Origin: Calliopsis andreniformis
Lineage: Eukaryota > Arthropoda > Insecta > Hymenoptera > Andrenidae
Length of the DNA stretch: 64,000 bases
Reading direction: 5' to 3'
Assembly (NCBI RefSeq): GCF_051401765.1
Contig: NW_027480423.1
Coordinates: 13,764,001 to 13,828,000 of the forward strand
Made by a program: the position numbers and the translations under genes. Within the stretch, counting starts at the first letter, position 1, and each line of letters opens with the position of its first letter. The notes beneath the pieces are model-generated. The model worked only from the letters and a program-made list of their open reading frames with translations, was not told the origin of the DNA and did not search any database. Positions 24,378 to 37,150 of this stretch are shown here, in pieces.

Positions 24378-26160
24378 CAACCTAGGCTTCACTCTTGGAC
24401 GTTGCCCCACGAGATCGAATAGCTACGAACTTAGAAGTCAACGCCCGGAGCATAAAATACAAAATAAATAGACCAGTTTTCCATTGTATAAAACGAATAA
24501 TTGCAACCAGTGTGAAAGTTATGGTAATTTCTACGTTCCGGGCAACCTAGGCGTCACACTAGGGCGTCGCTCCACCACATATAATAGCTACGGCCTTAGA
24601 AGTCAACGCCAGAAGCATAAAATACAATATAAATACGACAGATCTTCCATTGCATAAAACGAATAATTGCAACCAGTGAGAAAGTTATGGTCATTTCTAC
24701 GTTCCGGATAACCTAGGGTTCACCCTAGGGCGTTGTTCACCAGATCGAATAGTTAAGGCCCAAGAAGTGAACTCCAGAAGCATTAAATACAATAAAGATG
24801 CAACAGCTTTTCCATCGTATAGAACGAATAATTGCAAACAGTGTGAAAGTAATGGTCATTTCTACGTTCCGGCCAACCTAGGCTTCGCTCTAGGGCGTTC
24901 CTCCACCAGATCGAATAGCTAGGGACTTAGAATTTAACGCCAGAAGCATAAAATACAATAAAAATACAACAGTTTTTCCATCGTATGGAAAGAATAATTG
25001 CAACCAGTGTGAAAGTACTGGTCATTTCTACGTTCCGGGTCACCTAGGTTTGACTCTAGGGCGTTGCTCCACCACATCCAATAGCTTCAGCCTTAGAAGT
25101 CAACGCCAGAAGCATAAAATACAATATAAATACAACAGTTTTTCCATTGTATAAAACGAGTAATTGGAACCAGTGTGAAGGGTATGGTCATTTCTACGTT
25201 CCGGGCAACCTACGTATCACTCTATGGCGTTGCTCCACCAGATGGAATAGTTATGGCCTAAGAAGTCAAAGCCACAAGCACAAAATACATAATAAATACA
25301 ACAGTTTTTCCACCGTATAACAGGATTAATTGCAACCAGTTTGAATGTGATGGTCATTCCTACGTTCCGGGCAACCTAGGCTTCAGTCTATGGCGTTGCT
25401 CCACCAGATCGAACAGTTAGGGACTTACAATTCAACGCCAGAAGCATAAAATACAATAAAAATACAACAGTTTTTCCATCGTATAACTGGAATAATTGCA
25501 ACCAGTGTGAATGTAATGGACGTTTCTATGTTCCGGGCAACCTACGTTTCACTCTATGGCGTTGCTCCACCAGATCGAATAGTTACGGCCTAAGAAGTCA
25601 ACGCCAGAATCACCAAATACAAAATAAGTACTACAGTTTTTCCATCGTATTAAACGAATAATTGCAACCAGTGTGAAAGTAATGGTCTTTTCTACGTTCC
25701 GGGCAACCTACGTGTCACTCTAGGGCGTTGCTCCACCACATCGAATAGGTACGGCCTTAGAATTCAAAGCCAGAAGCGTAAAATACAATATAAATACAAC
25801 AGTTTTTCGATCGTATAAAACGAATAATTGCAACCAGTATGAAAGTTATGGTCATTTCTACTTTCCGGGCAACCCAGGTTTCACCCTAGGGCGCTGCTCC
25901 AACAGATTAAGTAGTTAGGGCCTTAGAAGTCAACGCCCGAAGCATAAAATGCAATAAAAATACAACAGTTTTTCCACCGTATATAATGTATATTTGCAAA
26001 CAGTGTGAAAGTAGTGGTCATTTCCATGTTCCGGGAAACCTAGTCTTCACTGTAGGGCGTTGTTCCACCAGGTCGAATAGTTAGGGCCTAAGAAGTCAAC
26101 GCCAGAAGAATAAAATACAATATAAGTACAAAAGTTTTTCCATCGTATAAAATGAATAAT
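24378..26160. repeat. Flank block F, copy 1
   Basis: The DNA to the right of U2 is repeated to the right of U4 at 37,151-38,930, with a displacement of 12,773 bases (77 monomers). Shared rare variants include 'cgcccggagcataaaatac' (24,440/37,213), 'catataatagctacgg' (about 24,578/37,351) and 'gggaaacctagtcttc' (about 26,032/38,805). Similarity ends near 26,160-26,190. U2's right end and F were evidently duplicated together. Confidence 0.85.
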
Positions 26161-27165
26161 TGCAAACATTCTGAAAGTAATGGTCATTTCTACTTTCCGG
26201 GCAACCTAGGCTTCACTCTAGGGCGTTGCTCCACCAGATCGAATTGTTAGGGCCTTAGAAATCAACGCCAGAAGCATAATATACAATAATGATGCAACAG
26301 TTTTTTCTTCGTAAAACAGGAATAATTGCAACCAGTGTGAAGGTAATGGTCTTTTCTACGTTCCGCGCAACCTAGGTTTCACTCCAGGGCGTTGCTCCAC
26401 CAGATCGAATAGTTACGGCCTACGAAGTCAACGCCAGAATCATAAAATACGATAAAGATGCAACAGTTTTTCCATCGTACAAAACGAATAATTGCAACCA
26501 GTGTGAAAGTTATGGTCATTTCTACATTCCGAGCAACCTAGGCTTCACTCTAGGGCGTTGCTCCACCAGATCGAATAGTTAGGTCCTTAGAAGTCAACGC
26601 CAGAAGCATAACATACAATAAAAATACAACAGTTCTTCCATCGTATAACAGTAATAATTGCAACCAGTGTGAAGGTAATGGTCAATTCCACGTTCCGGGC
26701 AACCTAGGCTACACTATAGGGCGTTGCTCCACCACATCGAATAGCTACGGCCTTAGAAGTCAACGCCAGAGGCATAAAATACAACATAAATACAACAGTT
26801 TTTCAATTGTATAAAACGAATCATTGCAAACAGTGTGAAAGTAGTGGTCATTTCCATGTTCCGGGAAACCTAGTCTTCACTGTAGGGCGTTGTTCCACCA
26901 GGTCGAATAGTTAGGGCCTAAGAAGTCAACGCCCGAAGCATAAAATGCAATAAAAATACAACAGTTTTTCCACCGTATATAATGTATATTTGCAAACAGT
27001 GTGAAGGTAATGGTCTTTTCTACGTTCCGCGCAACCTAGGTTTCACTCCAGGGCGTTGCTCCACCAGATCGAATAGTTACGGCCTACGAAGTCAACGCCA
27101 GAATCATAAAATACGATAAAGATGCAACAGTTTTTCCATCGTACAAAACGAATAATTGCAGCCAG
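26161..27165. repeat. Mosaic interval made of short repeat-derived pieces
   Basis: Neighbouring pieces match different sources. The monomer at 26,700-26,835 matches the left zone near 9,620-9,760 ('gctacactatagggcg', 'tttttcaattgtataaaacg'). 'gtagtggtcatttccatg' at 26,841 matches 26,011 (830 bases, 5 monomers). 'atataatgtatatttgc' at 26,977 matches 25,981 (996, 6 monomers). 'aggtaatggtcttttc' at 27,005 matches 26,341 (664, 4 monomers). The monomer phase is never broken. Confidence 0.75.
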
Positions 27166-28372
27166 TGTGAAAGTGATGGTCATTTCTACGTTACGGGCAA
27201 CCTAGGCTTCACTCTAGGGCGTTGCTCCAACAGATCGAATAGCTAGGGACTTAGAATTCAACGCAAGAAGCATAAAATACAATAAAAATACAACAGTTCT
27301 TCCATCGTATAACAGTAATAATTGCAACCAGTGTGAAGGTAATGGTCAATTCCACGTTCCGGGCAACCTAGGCTTCAGTCTAGGGCGTTGCTCAGCTACA
27401 TCGAATAGCTGCGGCCTTTGAAGTCAACGCCAGAAGCATAAGGTACAATATAAATGCAACATTTTTTCCATAGAATAAGACGAATAATTGCTATCAGTGT
27501 GAAAGTGATGGTCATTTCTACGTTCCGGGCAACATAGGCTTCACTGTTGGACGTTTCCCCACCAGACGGAATAGCTAGGACCTTAGAAGTCAAAGCCAGA
27601 AGCAGAAAATACAATGTAAATGTAACAGTATTTCTACCGTATAGCATGAATAATTGCAACCACTGTGAAAGTTGTGGTCATATCTACGTTCCGGGCAACC
27701 TAGGCTTGACTCTAGGGCGTTGCTCCACCACATCTAATAGCTACGATCGTAGAAGTTATCGCCAGAAGCATAAAATACATTATAAATACAACAGCTTTTC
27801 CAACGTAAAGAATGAATAAATGCAAACAGTGAGAAAGTGATGTCCATTTCTACGTTCCGGGCAACCTAGGCTACACTATAGGGCGTTGCTCCACCACATC
27901 GAATAGCTACGGCCTTAGAAGTCAACGCCAGAGGCATAAAATACAACATAAATACAACAGTTTTTCAATTGTATAAAACGAATCATTGCAAACAGTGTGA
28001 AAGTTGTGGTCATTTCTACGTTCCGGACAACATAGGGTTCACTCTTGGACGTTGCCCCACCAGATTGAATAGCTAGGACCTTAGAAGTCAACGCCAGAAG
28101 CATAAAATACAATATAAATACAACAGTTTTTCCATTGAATAAAACGTATAATTGCTATCAGTGTGAAAGTGATGGTCATTTCTACGTTCCGGGCAACATA
28201 GGCTTCACCCTTGGACGTTGCCCCACCAGACGGAATAGCTAGGACCTTAGAAGTCTACGCTAGAAGCATAAAATACAATATAAATACAACTGCTTTTCCA
28301 TCGTATAAAATGAATAATTGCAAACAGTGTGAAAGTAATGGTCATTGCTGCGTTCCGGACAACCTAGGCTTC
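27166..28372. repeat. Transplanted left-zone block (about 7 monomers)
   Basis: This interval matches 8,924-10,130 at a constant displacement of 18,242 bases, checked at 9,154/27,396, 9,305/27,547, 9,673/27,915 and 9,969/28,211. Only scattered single-base differences were seen (for example 'gaataagacg' for 'gaataaaacg' near 27,475). It begins near 'gccagtgtgaaagtgatgg' and stops inside the dyad near 28,372, where 'cttcattctaggg' becomes 'cttcagcctaggg'. The flanks on both sides are central-zone types. Confidence 0.87.
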
Positions 28373-28420
28373 AGCCTAGGGCGTTGCTCCACCAGGTCGA
28401 ATAGTTAGGGCCTTAGAAGT

Positions 28421-31400
28421 CAACGCCAGAAACATAAAATACTATAAAAATGCGACAGTTTTTCCATCGTATAACAGGAATAACTGCATCCAGTGTGAAA
28501 GTACTGGCCATTTCTACGTTTCGGGCAACCTAGACCTTACTCTAGGGCGTTGCCCCACCAAATCGAATAGCTAGGATCTTAGAAGTCAATGCCAGAAGCA
28601 TAAAATACAATAAAAATACAGCAGTTTTTCCATCGTATAGCATGAATAATTGCAACCAGTGTGAATGTAATGGTCATTTCGACGTTTCGGGCAATCTAGG
28701 CTTCACTCTAGGGCGTTCCGCCGCCAGATCGAATAGTTAGGGCCTAAGAAGTCAACGCCAGAAGCATAAAATGGAATAAAAATACAACAGCTTTACCATC
28801 GCAAAAAAAGAATAATTGCAACCAGTGTGAAACTAATGGTCATTTCAACGCTTCGGGCAGCATACTTTTCACTCATGGACGTTGCCCAACGAAATCGAAT
28901 AGCTAGGACCCTAGAAGTCAACGCCAGAAGCATAAAATACAAAATAAATAGAACAGTTTTCCATAGTATAAAACGAGTAATTGCAACCAGTGTGAAAGTT
29001 ATGGTAATTTCTACGTTCCGGGCAACCTAGGCTTCACTCTAGGGCGTTCCCTCGCCAGATCGAATAGTTAGGGCCTAAGAAGTCACCGCCAGAAGCATAA
29101 AACATAATATAAATAAAACAGTTTTTCCATCGTATAAAACGAATAATTGCAATCAGAATGAAAGTTATGGTCATTTCTACGTTTCGGTCATCCTAGACAT
29201 AACTCTGAGGCATTGCTCAACCAGATCGAATACGTAGGGCCTTAGAAGTCAAATCCAGAAGCAAAAAGTACAATAAAAAACCAACAGTTTGTCCATCGTA
29301 TAATAGGAATAATTGCAACCAGTGTTAAAATAATGGTTATTTCTACTTTCCGGGCAACCTAGGCTTCACTCTAGGGCGTTGCTCCACTAGATCGAATAGT
29401 TAGGGCCTAAGAAGTCAACGCCAGAAGCATAAAGTACAATAAAAATGCAACAGTTTTTCCATCGTATAGCAGGAATAACTGCAACCAGTGTGAAAGTACT
29501 GGTCATTTCTACGTCTCGGGCAACCTAGACTTCACTCTAGGGCGTTGCCCCACCAAATCGAATAGGTAGGGCCTTAGAAGTCAACGCCCAAAGCATAAAA
29601 CACAATAAAAGTACAACAGTCTTTCCATCGTATAAACAGAATAATTGCAACCAGTGTGAATGTTATGGTCATTTCTACGTTCCGGGCAACCTACGTTTCA
29701 CTCTATGGCGTTGCTCCACCAGATGGAATAGTTATGGCCTAAGAAGTCAAAGCTAGAAGCACCAAATACATAATAAATACAACAGTTTTTCCATCGTATA
29801 AAACGAATAATTGCAACCAGTGTGAAAGTAATGGTCATTTCTACGTTCCGGGCAACCTAGGGTTCAGTCTATGGCGTTGCTCCACCAGATCGAATAGTTA
29901 GGGACCTAAAATTCAACGCCAGAAGCATAAAATACAATACAAATACAACAGTTTTTCCATCGTATAACAGGAATAATTGCAACCAGTGTGAATGTAATGG
30001 ACGTTTCTATGTTCCGGGCAACCTACGTTTCACTCTATGGCGTTGCTCCACCAGATCGAATAGTTACGGCCTAAGAAGTCAACGCCAGAAGCACCAAATA
30101 CAAAATAAGTACTACAGTTTTTCCATCGTATTAAACGAATAATTGCAACCAGTGTGAAAGTAATGGTCTTTTCTACGTTCCGGGCAACCTACGCGTCACT
30201 CTAGGGCGTTGCTCCACCACATCGAATAGGTACGGCCTTAGAATTCAAAGCCAGAAGCGTAACATACAATATAAATACAACTGTTTTTCCATTGTATAGC
30301 ATGCATCACTGCAACCAGTGCGAAGGTAATGATCGTTTCGGCGTTTCGGGCATCCAAATCTTAACTCTGAGGCGTTGCTAGACCAGATCGAAGAGTTAGG
30401 GCCTAAGAAGTCAACGCCAGAAGCATAAAATACAATAAAAATACAACAATTTTTCCATCGTATAACAGGAATAATTGCAACCAGTGTGAAAGTGCTGGTC
30501 ATTTCTACGTTCCGGGTAACCTAGGCTTCACTCTAGGGCGTTGCTCCGCCAGATCGAATAGTTAGGGCCTAACAAGTCAACGCCAGAACCATAAAATGCA
30601 ATATAAATAGAACAGTTTTTCCATTCCATATAGCGAATAATGCAACCAGTGTGAAAGTTAAGGTCATTTCTACGTTCCGTGCAGCCTAGGCTTCACTCTA
30701 GGGCGTTGGTCCAACAGACCGAATTGTTTGGACCTAAGAAGTCAACGCCAGAAGCATAAAATACAATATAAATACAACAGTTTTTCCATCGTATAAAACG
30801 AATAATTGCAACCAGTACGAAAGTTATGGTCATTTCTACTTTCCGGGCAACCTAGGCTTCACCCTAGGGCGTTGCTCCACCAGATCGAATAGTTAGGGCC
30901 TTAGAAGTCAACGCCAGAAGCATAAAATACAATATAAATACAACAGTTTTTCCAGCGTATAAAACGAATATTTGCAACCAGTATGAAAGTTATGCTCATT
31001 TCTATGATACGGGCAAACTAGGCTTCACTCTAGTGCGTTGTGCCACCAGATCGAATAGCTAGCGCCTGAGAAGTCACTGCCCGAAGCAAAAAATACAATA
31101 AAAATACACAATCTTTCCATAGTATAACTGGAATAATTGCAATCAGTGTGAAAGTAATGGTCATTTCTACGTCCCGGGGAACCTAGACTTCAGTCTAGGG
31201 CGTTGCTCCACCAGATCGAATAGTTAGGGACTTACAATTCAACGCCAGAAGCATAAAATACAATAAAAATTCAACAGTCTTTCCATCGTATAAAAAGAAT
31301 CATTGCAACCAGTCTGAAAGTAATGGTCATTTCTACTTTCCGGGCAACCTAGGTTTCACCCTAGGGCGCTGCTCCAACAGATTAAGTAGTAAGGGCCTTA

Positions 31401-32880
31401 GAAGTCAACGCCCGAAGCATAAAATGCAATAAAAATACAACACTTTTTCCACCGTATAACAGGATTAATTGCAACCAGTTTGAATGTGATGGTCATTTCT
31501 ACGTTCCGGCCAACCTACGTTTCACTCTATGGCGTTGCTCCACCAGATCGAATAGTTACGGCCTAAGAAGTCAACGCCAGAAGCACCAAATACAAAATAA
31601 GTACTACAGTTTTTCCATCGTATTAAACGAATTATTGCAACCAGTGTGAAAGTAATGGTCTTTTCTACGTTCCGGGCAACCTACGCGTCACTCTAGGGCG
31701 TAGCTCCACCACATCGAATAGGTACGGCCTTAGAATTCAAAGCCAGAAGCGTAAAATACAATATAAATACAACAGTTTTTCGATCGTATAAAACGAATAA
31801 TTGCAACCAGTATGAAAGTTATGGTCATTTCTACTTTCCGGGCAACCTAGGTTTCACCCTAGGGCGCTGCTCCAACAGATTAAGTAGTAAGGGCCTTAGA
31901 AGTCAACGCCCGAAGCATAAAATGCAATAAAAATACAACTGTTTTTCCACCGTATAACAGGATTAATTGCAACCAGTTTGAATGTGATGGTCATTTCTAC
32001 GTTCCGGCCAACCTAGGCTTCCCTCTATTGCGTTGCTCCTCCAGATCGAATAGTTAGGGCCTTAGAAGTCAACGCCAGAAGCACAAAATACAATATAAAT
32101 ACAACTGTTTTTCCATTGTATAGCATGGATCACTGCAACCAGTGCGAAGGTAATGATCATTTCGGCGTTTCGGGCATCCAAATCTTAACTCTGTGGCGTT
32201 GCTACACCAGATCGAAGAGTTAGGGCCTTAAAAGTCAATGCCAGAAGCATAAACTACAAAATAAATACAACAGTCTTTCCATCGTATAAAACGAATAATT
32301 GCAACCTGTGTGAAGGTTATGGTCATTTCCACGTTCCGGGCAACCAAGGCTTCACTGTAGGATGTTGCACCACCACATCGAATAGCTACGGCCTTAGAAG
32401 TCAACGCCTGAAGCATAAAATACAATATAAATACAACAGTTTTTCCATCGTATAAAACGAATAATTGCAGCCAGTATGAAAGTTATGGTCATTTCTACTT
32501 TCCGGGCAACCTAGGCTTCGCTCTAGGGCGTTGATCCAACAGATTGAATAGTTAGGGGCTTAGAAGTCAACGCCCGAAGCATAAAATGCAATAAAAATAC
32601 AATAGTTTTTCCATCGTATAACAGGATTAATTGCAACCTGATTGAAAGTGATGGCCATTTCTACGTTCCGGGCAACCTAGGCTTCCCTCTATTGCGTTGC
32701 TCCACCAGATCGAATAGTTAGGGCCTTAGAAGTCAACGCCAGAAGCATAAAATACAATATAAATACAACAGTTTTTCCAGCGTATAAAGCGAATAATTGC
32801 AGCCAGTGTGAAAGTTATGGGCATTTCTACTTTCCGGGCAACCTCGGCTTCACTCTAGGGCATTGCACCACCAGCTCGAA
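28421..32880. repeat. Higher-order unit U3 (U1-like)
   Basis: U3 follows U1 at a constant displacement of 13,106 bases (15,721/28,827, 17,139/30,245, 19,122/32,228), including the monomer at 30,640-30,810 that U2 and U4 lack. It lacks the first two monomers of the unit, which are replaced by the transplanted left-zone block and a short chimeric join. It ends near 32,880 in 'ccaccagctcgaatag'. Confidence 0.85.
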
Positions 32881-33475
32881 TAGTTAGGGCCTTAGAAGTC
32901 AACGCCAGAAGCATAAAATACAATATAAATACAACAGTTTTTCCAGCGTATAAAACGAATATTTGCAACCAGTATGAAAGTTATGCTCATTTCTACGATA
33001 CGGGCAAACTAGGCTTCACTCTAGTGCGTTGTGCCACCAGATCGAATAGCTAGCGCCTGAGAAGTCACTGCCCGAAGCAAAAAATACAATAAAAATACAC
33101 AATCTTTCCATAGTATAACAGGAATAATTGCAACCAGTGTGAAAGTAATGGTCATTTCTACGTCGCGGGGAACCTAGACTTCAGTCTAGGGCGTTGCTCC
33201 ACCAGATCGAATAGTTAGGGACTTACAATTCAACGCCAGAAGCATAAAATACAATAAAAATTCAACAGTCTTTCCATCGTATAAAAAGAATCATTGCAAC
33301 CAGTCTGAAAGTAATGGTCATTTCTATGCTTCGAGCAACATACGCTTAACTATTGGACGTTGCCCCACGAGATCGAATAGCTACGACCTTAGAAGTCAAC
33401 ACCTGAAACATAAAATACAATAAAAATACAACAGTTTCTCCATCGTATAGCATGAATAATTGCAACCAGTGTGAA
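32881..33475. repeat. Short re-copied insert between U3 and U4 (3-4 monomers)
   Basis: After the U3 end the sequence jumps back to internal unit material: 'ttatgctcatttctacgata' at 32,981, 'gaagtcactgcccgaagc' and 'ctatgcttcgagcaac'. The same material is found in U2 at about 22,260-22,860 and in U4 at about 35,700-36,290. The rare 'cgtcgcggggaacc' (others read 'cgtcccggggaacc') is shared only by this insert (near 33,163) and U4 (near 35,983), so these two copies are closest relatives. Confidence 0.78.
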
Positions 33476-36400
33476 AGTACTGGCCATTTCTACGTTTCGG
33501 GCAACCTAGACTTTACTCTAGGGCGTTGCCCCACCAAATCGAATAGCTAGGATCTTAGAAGTCAATGCCAGAAGCATAAAATACAATAAAAATACAGCAG
33601 TTTTTCCATCGTATAGCATGAATAATTGCAACCAGTGTGAATGTAATGGTCATTTCGACGTTTCGGGCAATCTAGGCTTCACTCTAGGGCGTTCCGCCGC
33701 CAGATCGAATAGTTAGGGCCTAAGAAGTCAACGCCAGAAGCATAAAATGGAATAAAAATACAACAGCTTTACCATCGCAAAAGAAGAATAATTGCAACCA
33801 GTGTGAAACTAATGGTCATTTCAACGCTTCGGGCAGCATACTTTTCACTCATGGACGTTGCCCAACGAAATCGAATAGCTAGGACCCTAGAAGTCAACGC
33901 CAGAAGCATAAAATACAAAATAAATAGAACAGTTTTCCATAGTATAAAACGAGTAATTGCAACCAGTGTGAAAGTTATGGTAATTTCTACGTTCCGGGCA
34001 ACCTAGGCTTCACTCTAGGGCGTTCCCCCGCCAGATCGAATAGTTAGGGCCTAAGAAGTCACCGCCAGAAGCATAAAACATAATATAAATAAAACAGTTT
34101 TTCCATCGTATAAAACGAATAATTGCAATCAGAATGAAAGTTATGGTCATTTCTACGTTTCGGTCATCCTAGACATAACTCTGAGGCATTGCTCAACCAG
34201 ATCGAATACGTAGGGCCTTAGAAGTCAAATCCAGAAGCAAAAAGTACAATAAAAAACCAACAGTTTGTCCATCGTATAATAGGAATAATTGCAACCAGTG
34301 TTAAAATAATGGTTATTTCTACTTTCCAGGCAACCTAGGCTTCACTCTAGGGCGTTGCTCCACTAGATCGAATAGTTAGGGCCTAAGAAGTCAACGCCAG
34401 AAGCATAAAGTACAATAAAAATGCAACAGTTTTTCCATCGTATAGCAGGAATAACTGCAACCAGTGTGAAAGTACTGGTCATTTCTACGTCTCGGGCAAC
34501 CTAGACTTCACTCTAGGGCGTTGCCCCACCAAATCGAATAGGTAGGGCCTTAGAAGTCAACGCCCAAAGCATAAAACACAATAAAAGTACAACAGTCTTT
34601 CCATCGTATAAACAGAATAATTGCAACCAGTGTGAATGTTATGGTCATTTCTACGTTCCGGGCAACCTACGTTTCACTCTATGGCGTTGCTCCACCAGAT
34701 GGAATAGTTATGGCCTAAGAAGTCAAAGCCAGAAGCACCAAATACATAATAAATACAACAGTTTTTCCATCGTATAAAACGAATAATTGCAACCAGTGTG
34801 AAAGTAATGGTCATTTCTACGTTCCGGGCAACCTAGGGTTCAGTCTATGGCGTTGCTCCACCAGATCGAATAGTTAGGGACTTAAAATTCAACGCCAGAA
34901 GCATAAAATACAATACAAATACAACAGTTTTTCCATCGTATAACAGGAATAATTGCAACCAGTGTGAATGTAATGGACGTTTCTATGTTCCGGGCAACCT
35001 ACGTTTCACTCTATGGCGTTGCTCCACCAGATCGAATAGTTACGGCCTAAGAAGTCAACGCCAGAAGCACCAAATACAAAATAAGTACTACTGTTTTTCC
35101 ATCGTATTAAACGAATAATTGCAACCAGTGTGAAAGTAATGGTCTTTTCTACGTTCCGGGCAACCTACGCGTCACTCTAGGGCGTTGCTCCACCACATCG
35201 AATAGGTACGGCCTTAGAATTCAAAGCCAGAAGCGTAACATACAATATAAATACAACTGTTTTTCCATTGTATAGCGTGCATCACTGCAACCAGTGCGAA
35301 GGTAATGATCGTTTCGGCGTTTCGGGCATCCAAATCTTAACTCTGAGGCGTTGCTAGACCAGATCGAAGAGTTAGGGCCTAAGAAGTCAACGCCAGAAGC
35401 ATAAAATACAATAAAAATACAACAATTTTTCCATCGTATAACAGGAATAATTGCAACCAGTGTGAAAGTGCTGGTCATTTCTACGTTCCGGGTAACCTAG
35501 GCTTCACTCTAGGGCGTTGCTCCGCCAGATCGAATAGTTAGGGCCTAACAAGTCAACGCCAGAACCATAAAATGCAATATAAATAGAACAGTTTTTCCAT
35601 TCCATATAGCGAATAATGCAACCAGTACGAAAGTTATGGTCATTTCTACTTTCCGGGCAACCTAGGCTTCACCCTAGGGCGTTGCTCCACCAGATCGAAT
35701 AGTTAGGGCCTTAGAAGTCAACGCCAGAAGCATAAAATACAATATAAATACAACAGTTTTTCCAGCGTATAAAACGAATATTTGCAACCAGTATGAAAGT
35801 TATGCTCATTTCTACGATACGGGCAAACTAGGCTTCACTCTAGTGCGTTGTGCCACCAGATCGAATAGCTAGCGCCTGAGAAGTCACTGCCCGAAGCAAA
35901 AAATACAATAAAAATACACAATCTTTCCATAGTATAACAGGAATAATTGCAACCAGTGTGAAAGTAATGGTCATTTCTACGTCGCGGGGAACCTAGACTT
36001 CAGTCTAGGGCGTTGCTCCACCAGATCGAATAGTTAGGGACTTACAATTCAACGCCAGAAGCATAAAATACAATAAAAATTCAACAGTCTTTCCATCGTA
36101 TAAAAAGAATCATTGCAACCAGTCTGAAAGTAATGGTCATTTCTATGCTTCGAGCAACATACGCTTAACTATTGGACGTTGCCCCACGAGATCGAATAGC
36201 TACGACCTTAGAAGTCAACACCTGAAACATAAAATACAATAAAAATACAACAGTTTCTCCATCGTATAGCATGAATAATTGCAACCAGTGTGAAAGTAAT
36301 GGTCATTTCTACGTTCCGGCCAACCTAGGCTTACCTCTATTGCGTTGCTCCTCCAGATCGAATAGTTAGGGCCTTAGAAGTCAACGCCAGAAGCACAAAA

Positions 36401-37150
36401 TACAATATAAATACAACTGTTTTTCCATTGTATAGCATGGATCACTGCAACCAGTGCGAAGGTAATGATCATTTCGGCGTTTCGGGCATCCAAATCTTAA
36501 CTCTGTGGCGTTGCTACACCAGATCGAAGAGTTAGGGCCTTAAAAGTCAACGCCAGAAGCATAAACTACAAAATAAATACAACAGTCTTTCCATCGTATA
36601 AAACGAATAATTGCAACCTGTGTGAAGGTTATGGTCATTTCCACGTTCCGGGCAACCAAGGCTTCACTGTAGGATGTTGCACCACCACATCGAATAGCTA
36701 CGGCCTTAGAAGTCAACGCCTGAAGCATAAAATACAATATAAATACAACAGTTTTTCCATCGTATAAAACGAATAATTGCAGCCAGTATGAAAGTTATGG
36801 TCATTTCTACTTTCCGGGCAACCTAGGCTTCGCTCTAGGGCGTTGATCCAACAGATTGAATAGTTAGGGGCTTAGAAGTCAACGCCCGAAGCATAAAATG
36901 CAATAAAAATACAATAGTTTTTCCATCGTATAACAGGATTAATTGCAACCTGTTTGAAAGTGATGGCCATTTCTACGTTCCGGGCAACCTAGGCTTCCCT
37001 CTATTGCGTTGCTCCACCAGATCGAATAGTTAGGGCCTTAGAAGTCAACGCCAGAAGCATAAAATACAATATAAATACAACAGTTTTTCCAGCGTATAAA
37101 GCGAATAATTGCAGCCAGTGTGAAAGTTATGGGCATTTCTACTTTCCGGG
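33476..37150. repeat. Higher-order unit U4 (U2-like, four monomers deleted)
   Basis: U4 matches U2 with displacement 13,437 on the left (20,366/33,803; 21,784/35,221) and 12,773 on the right (23,767/36,540). The difference is 664 bases, exactly four monomers. The join is near 36,290-36,320, where 'gaaagtaatggtcatttc' runs into 'ggccaacctaggcttacc'. Like U2, it lacks the 'ccgtgcagcctagg' monomer (the join is near 35,615). Confidence 0.85.
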
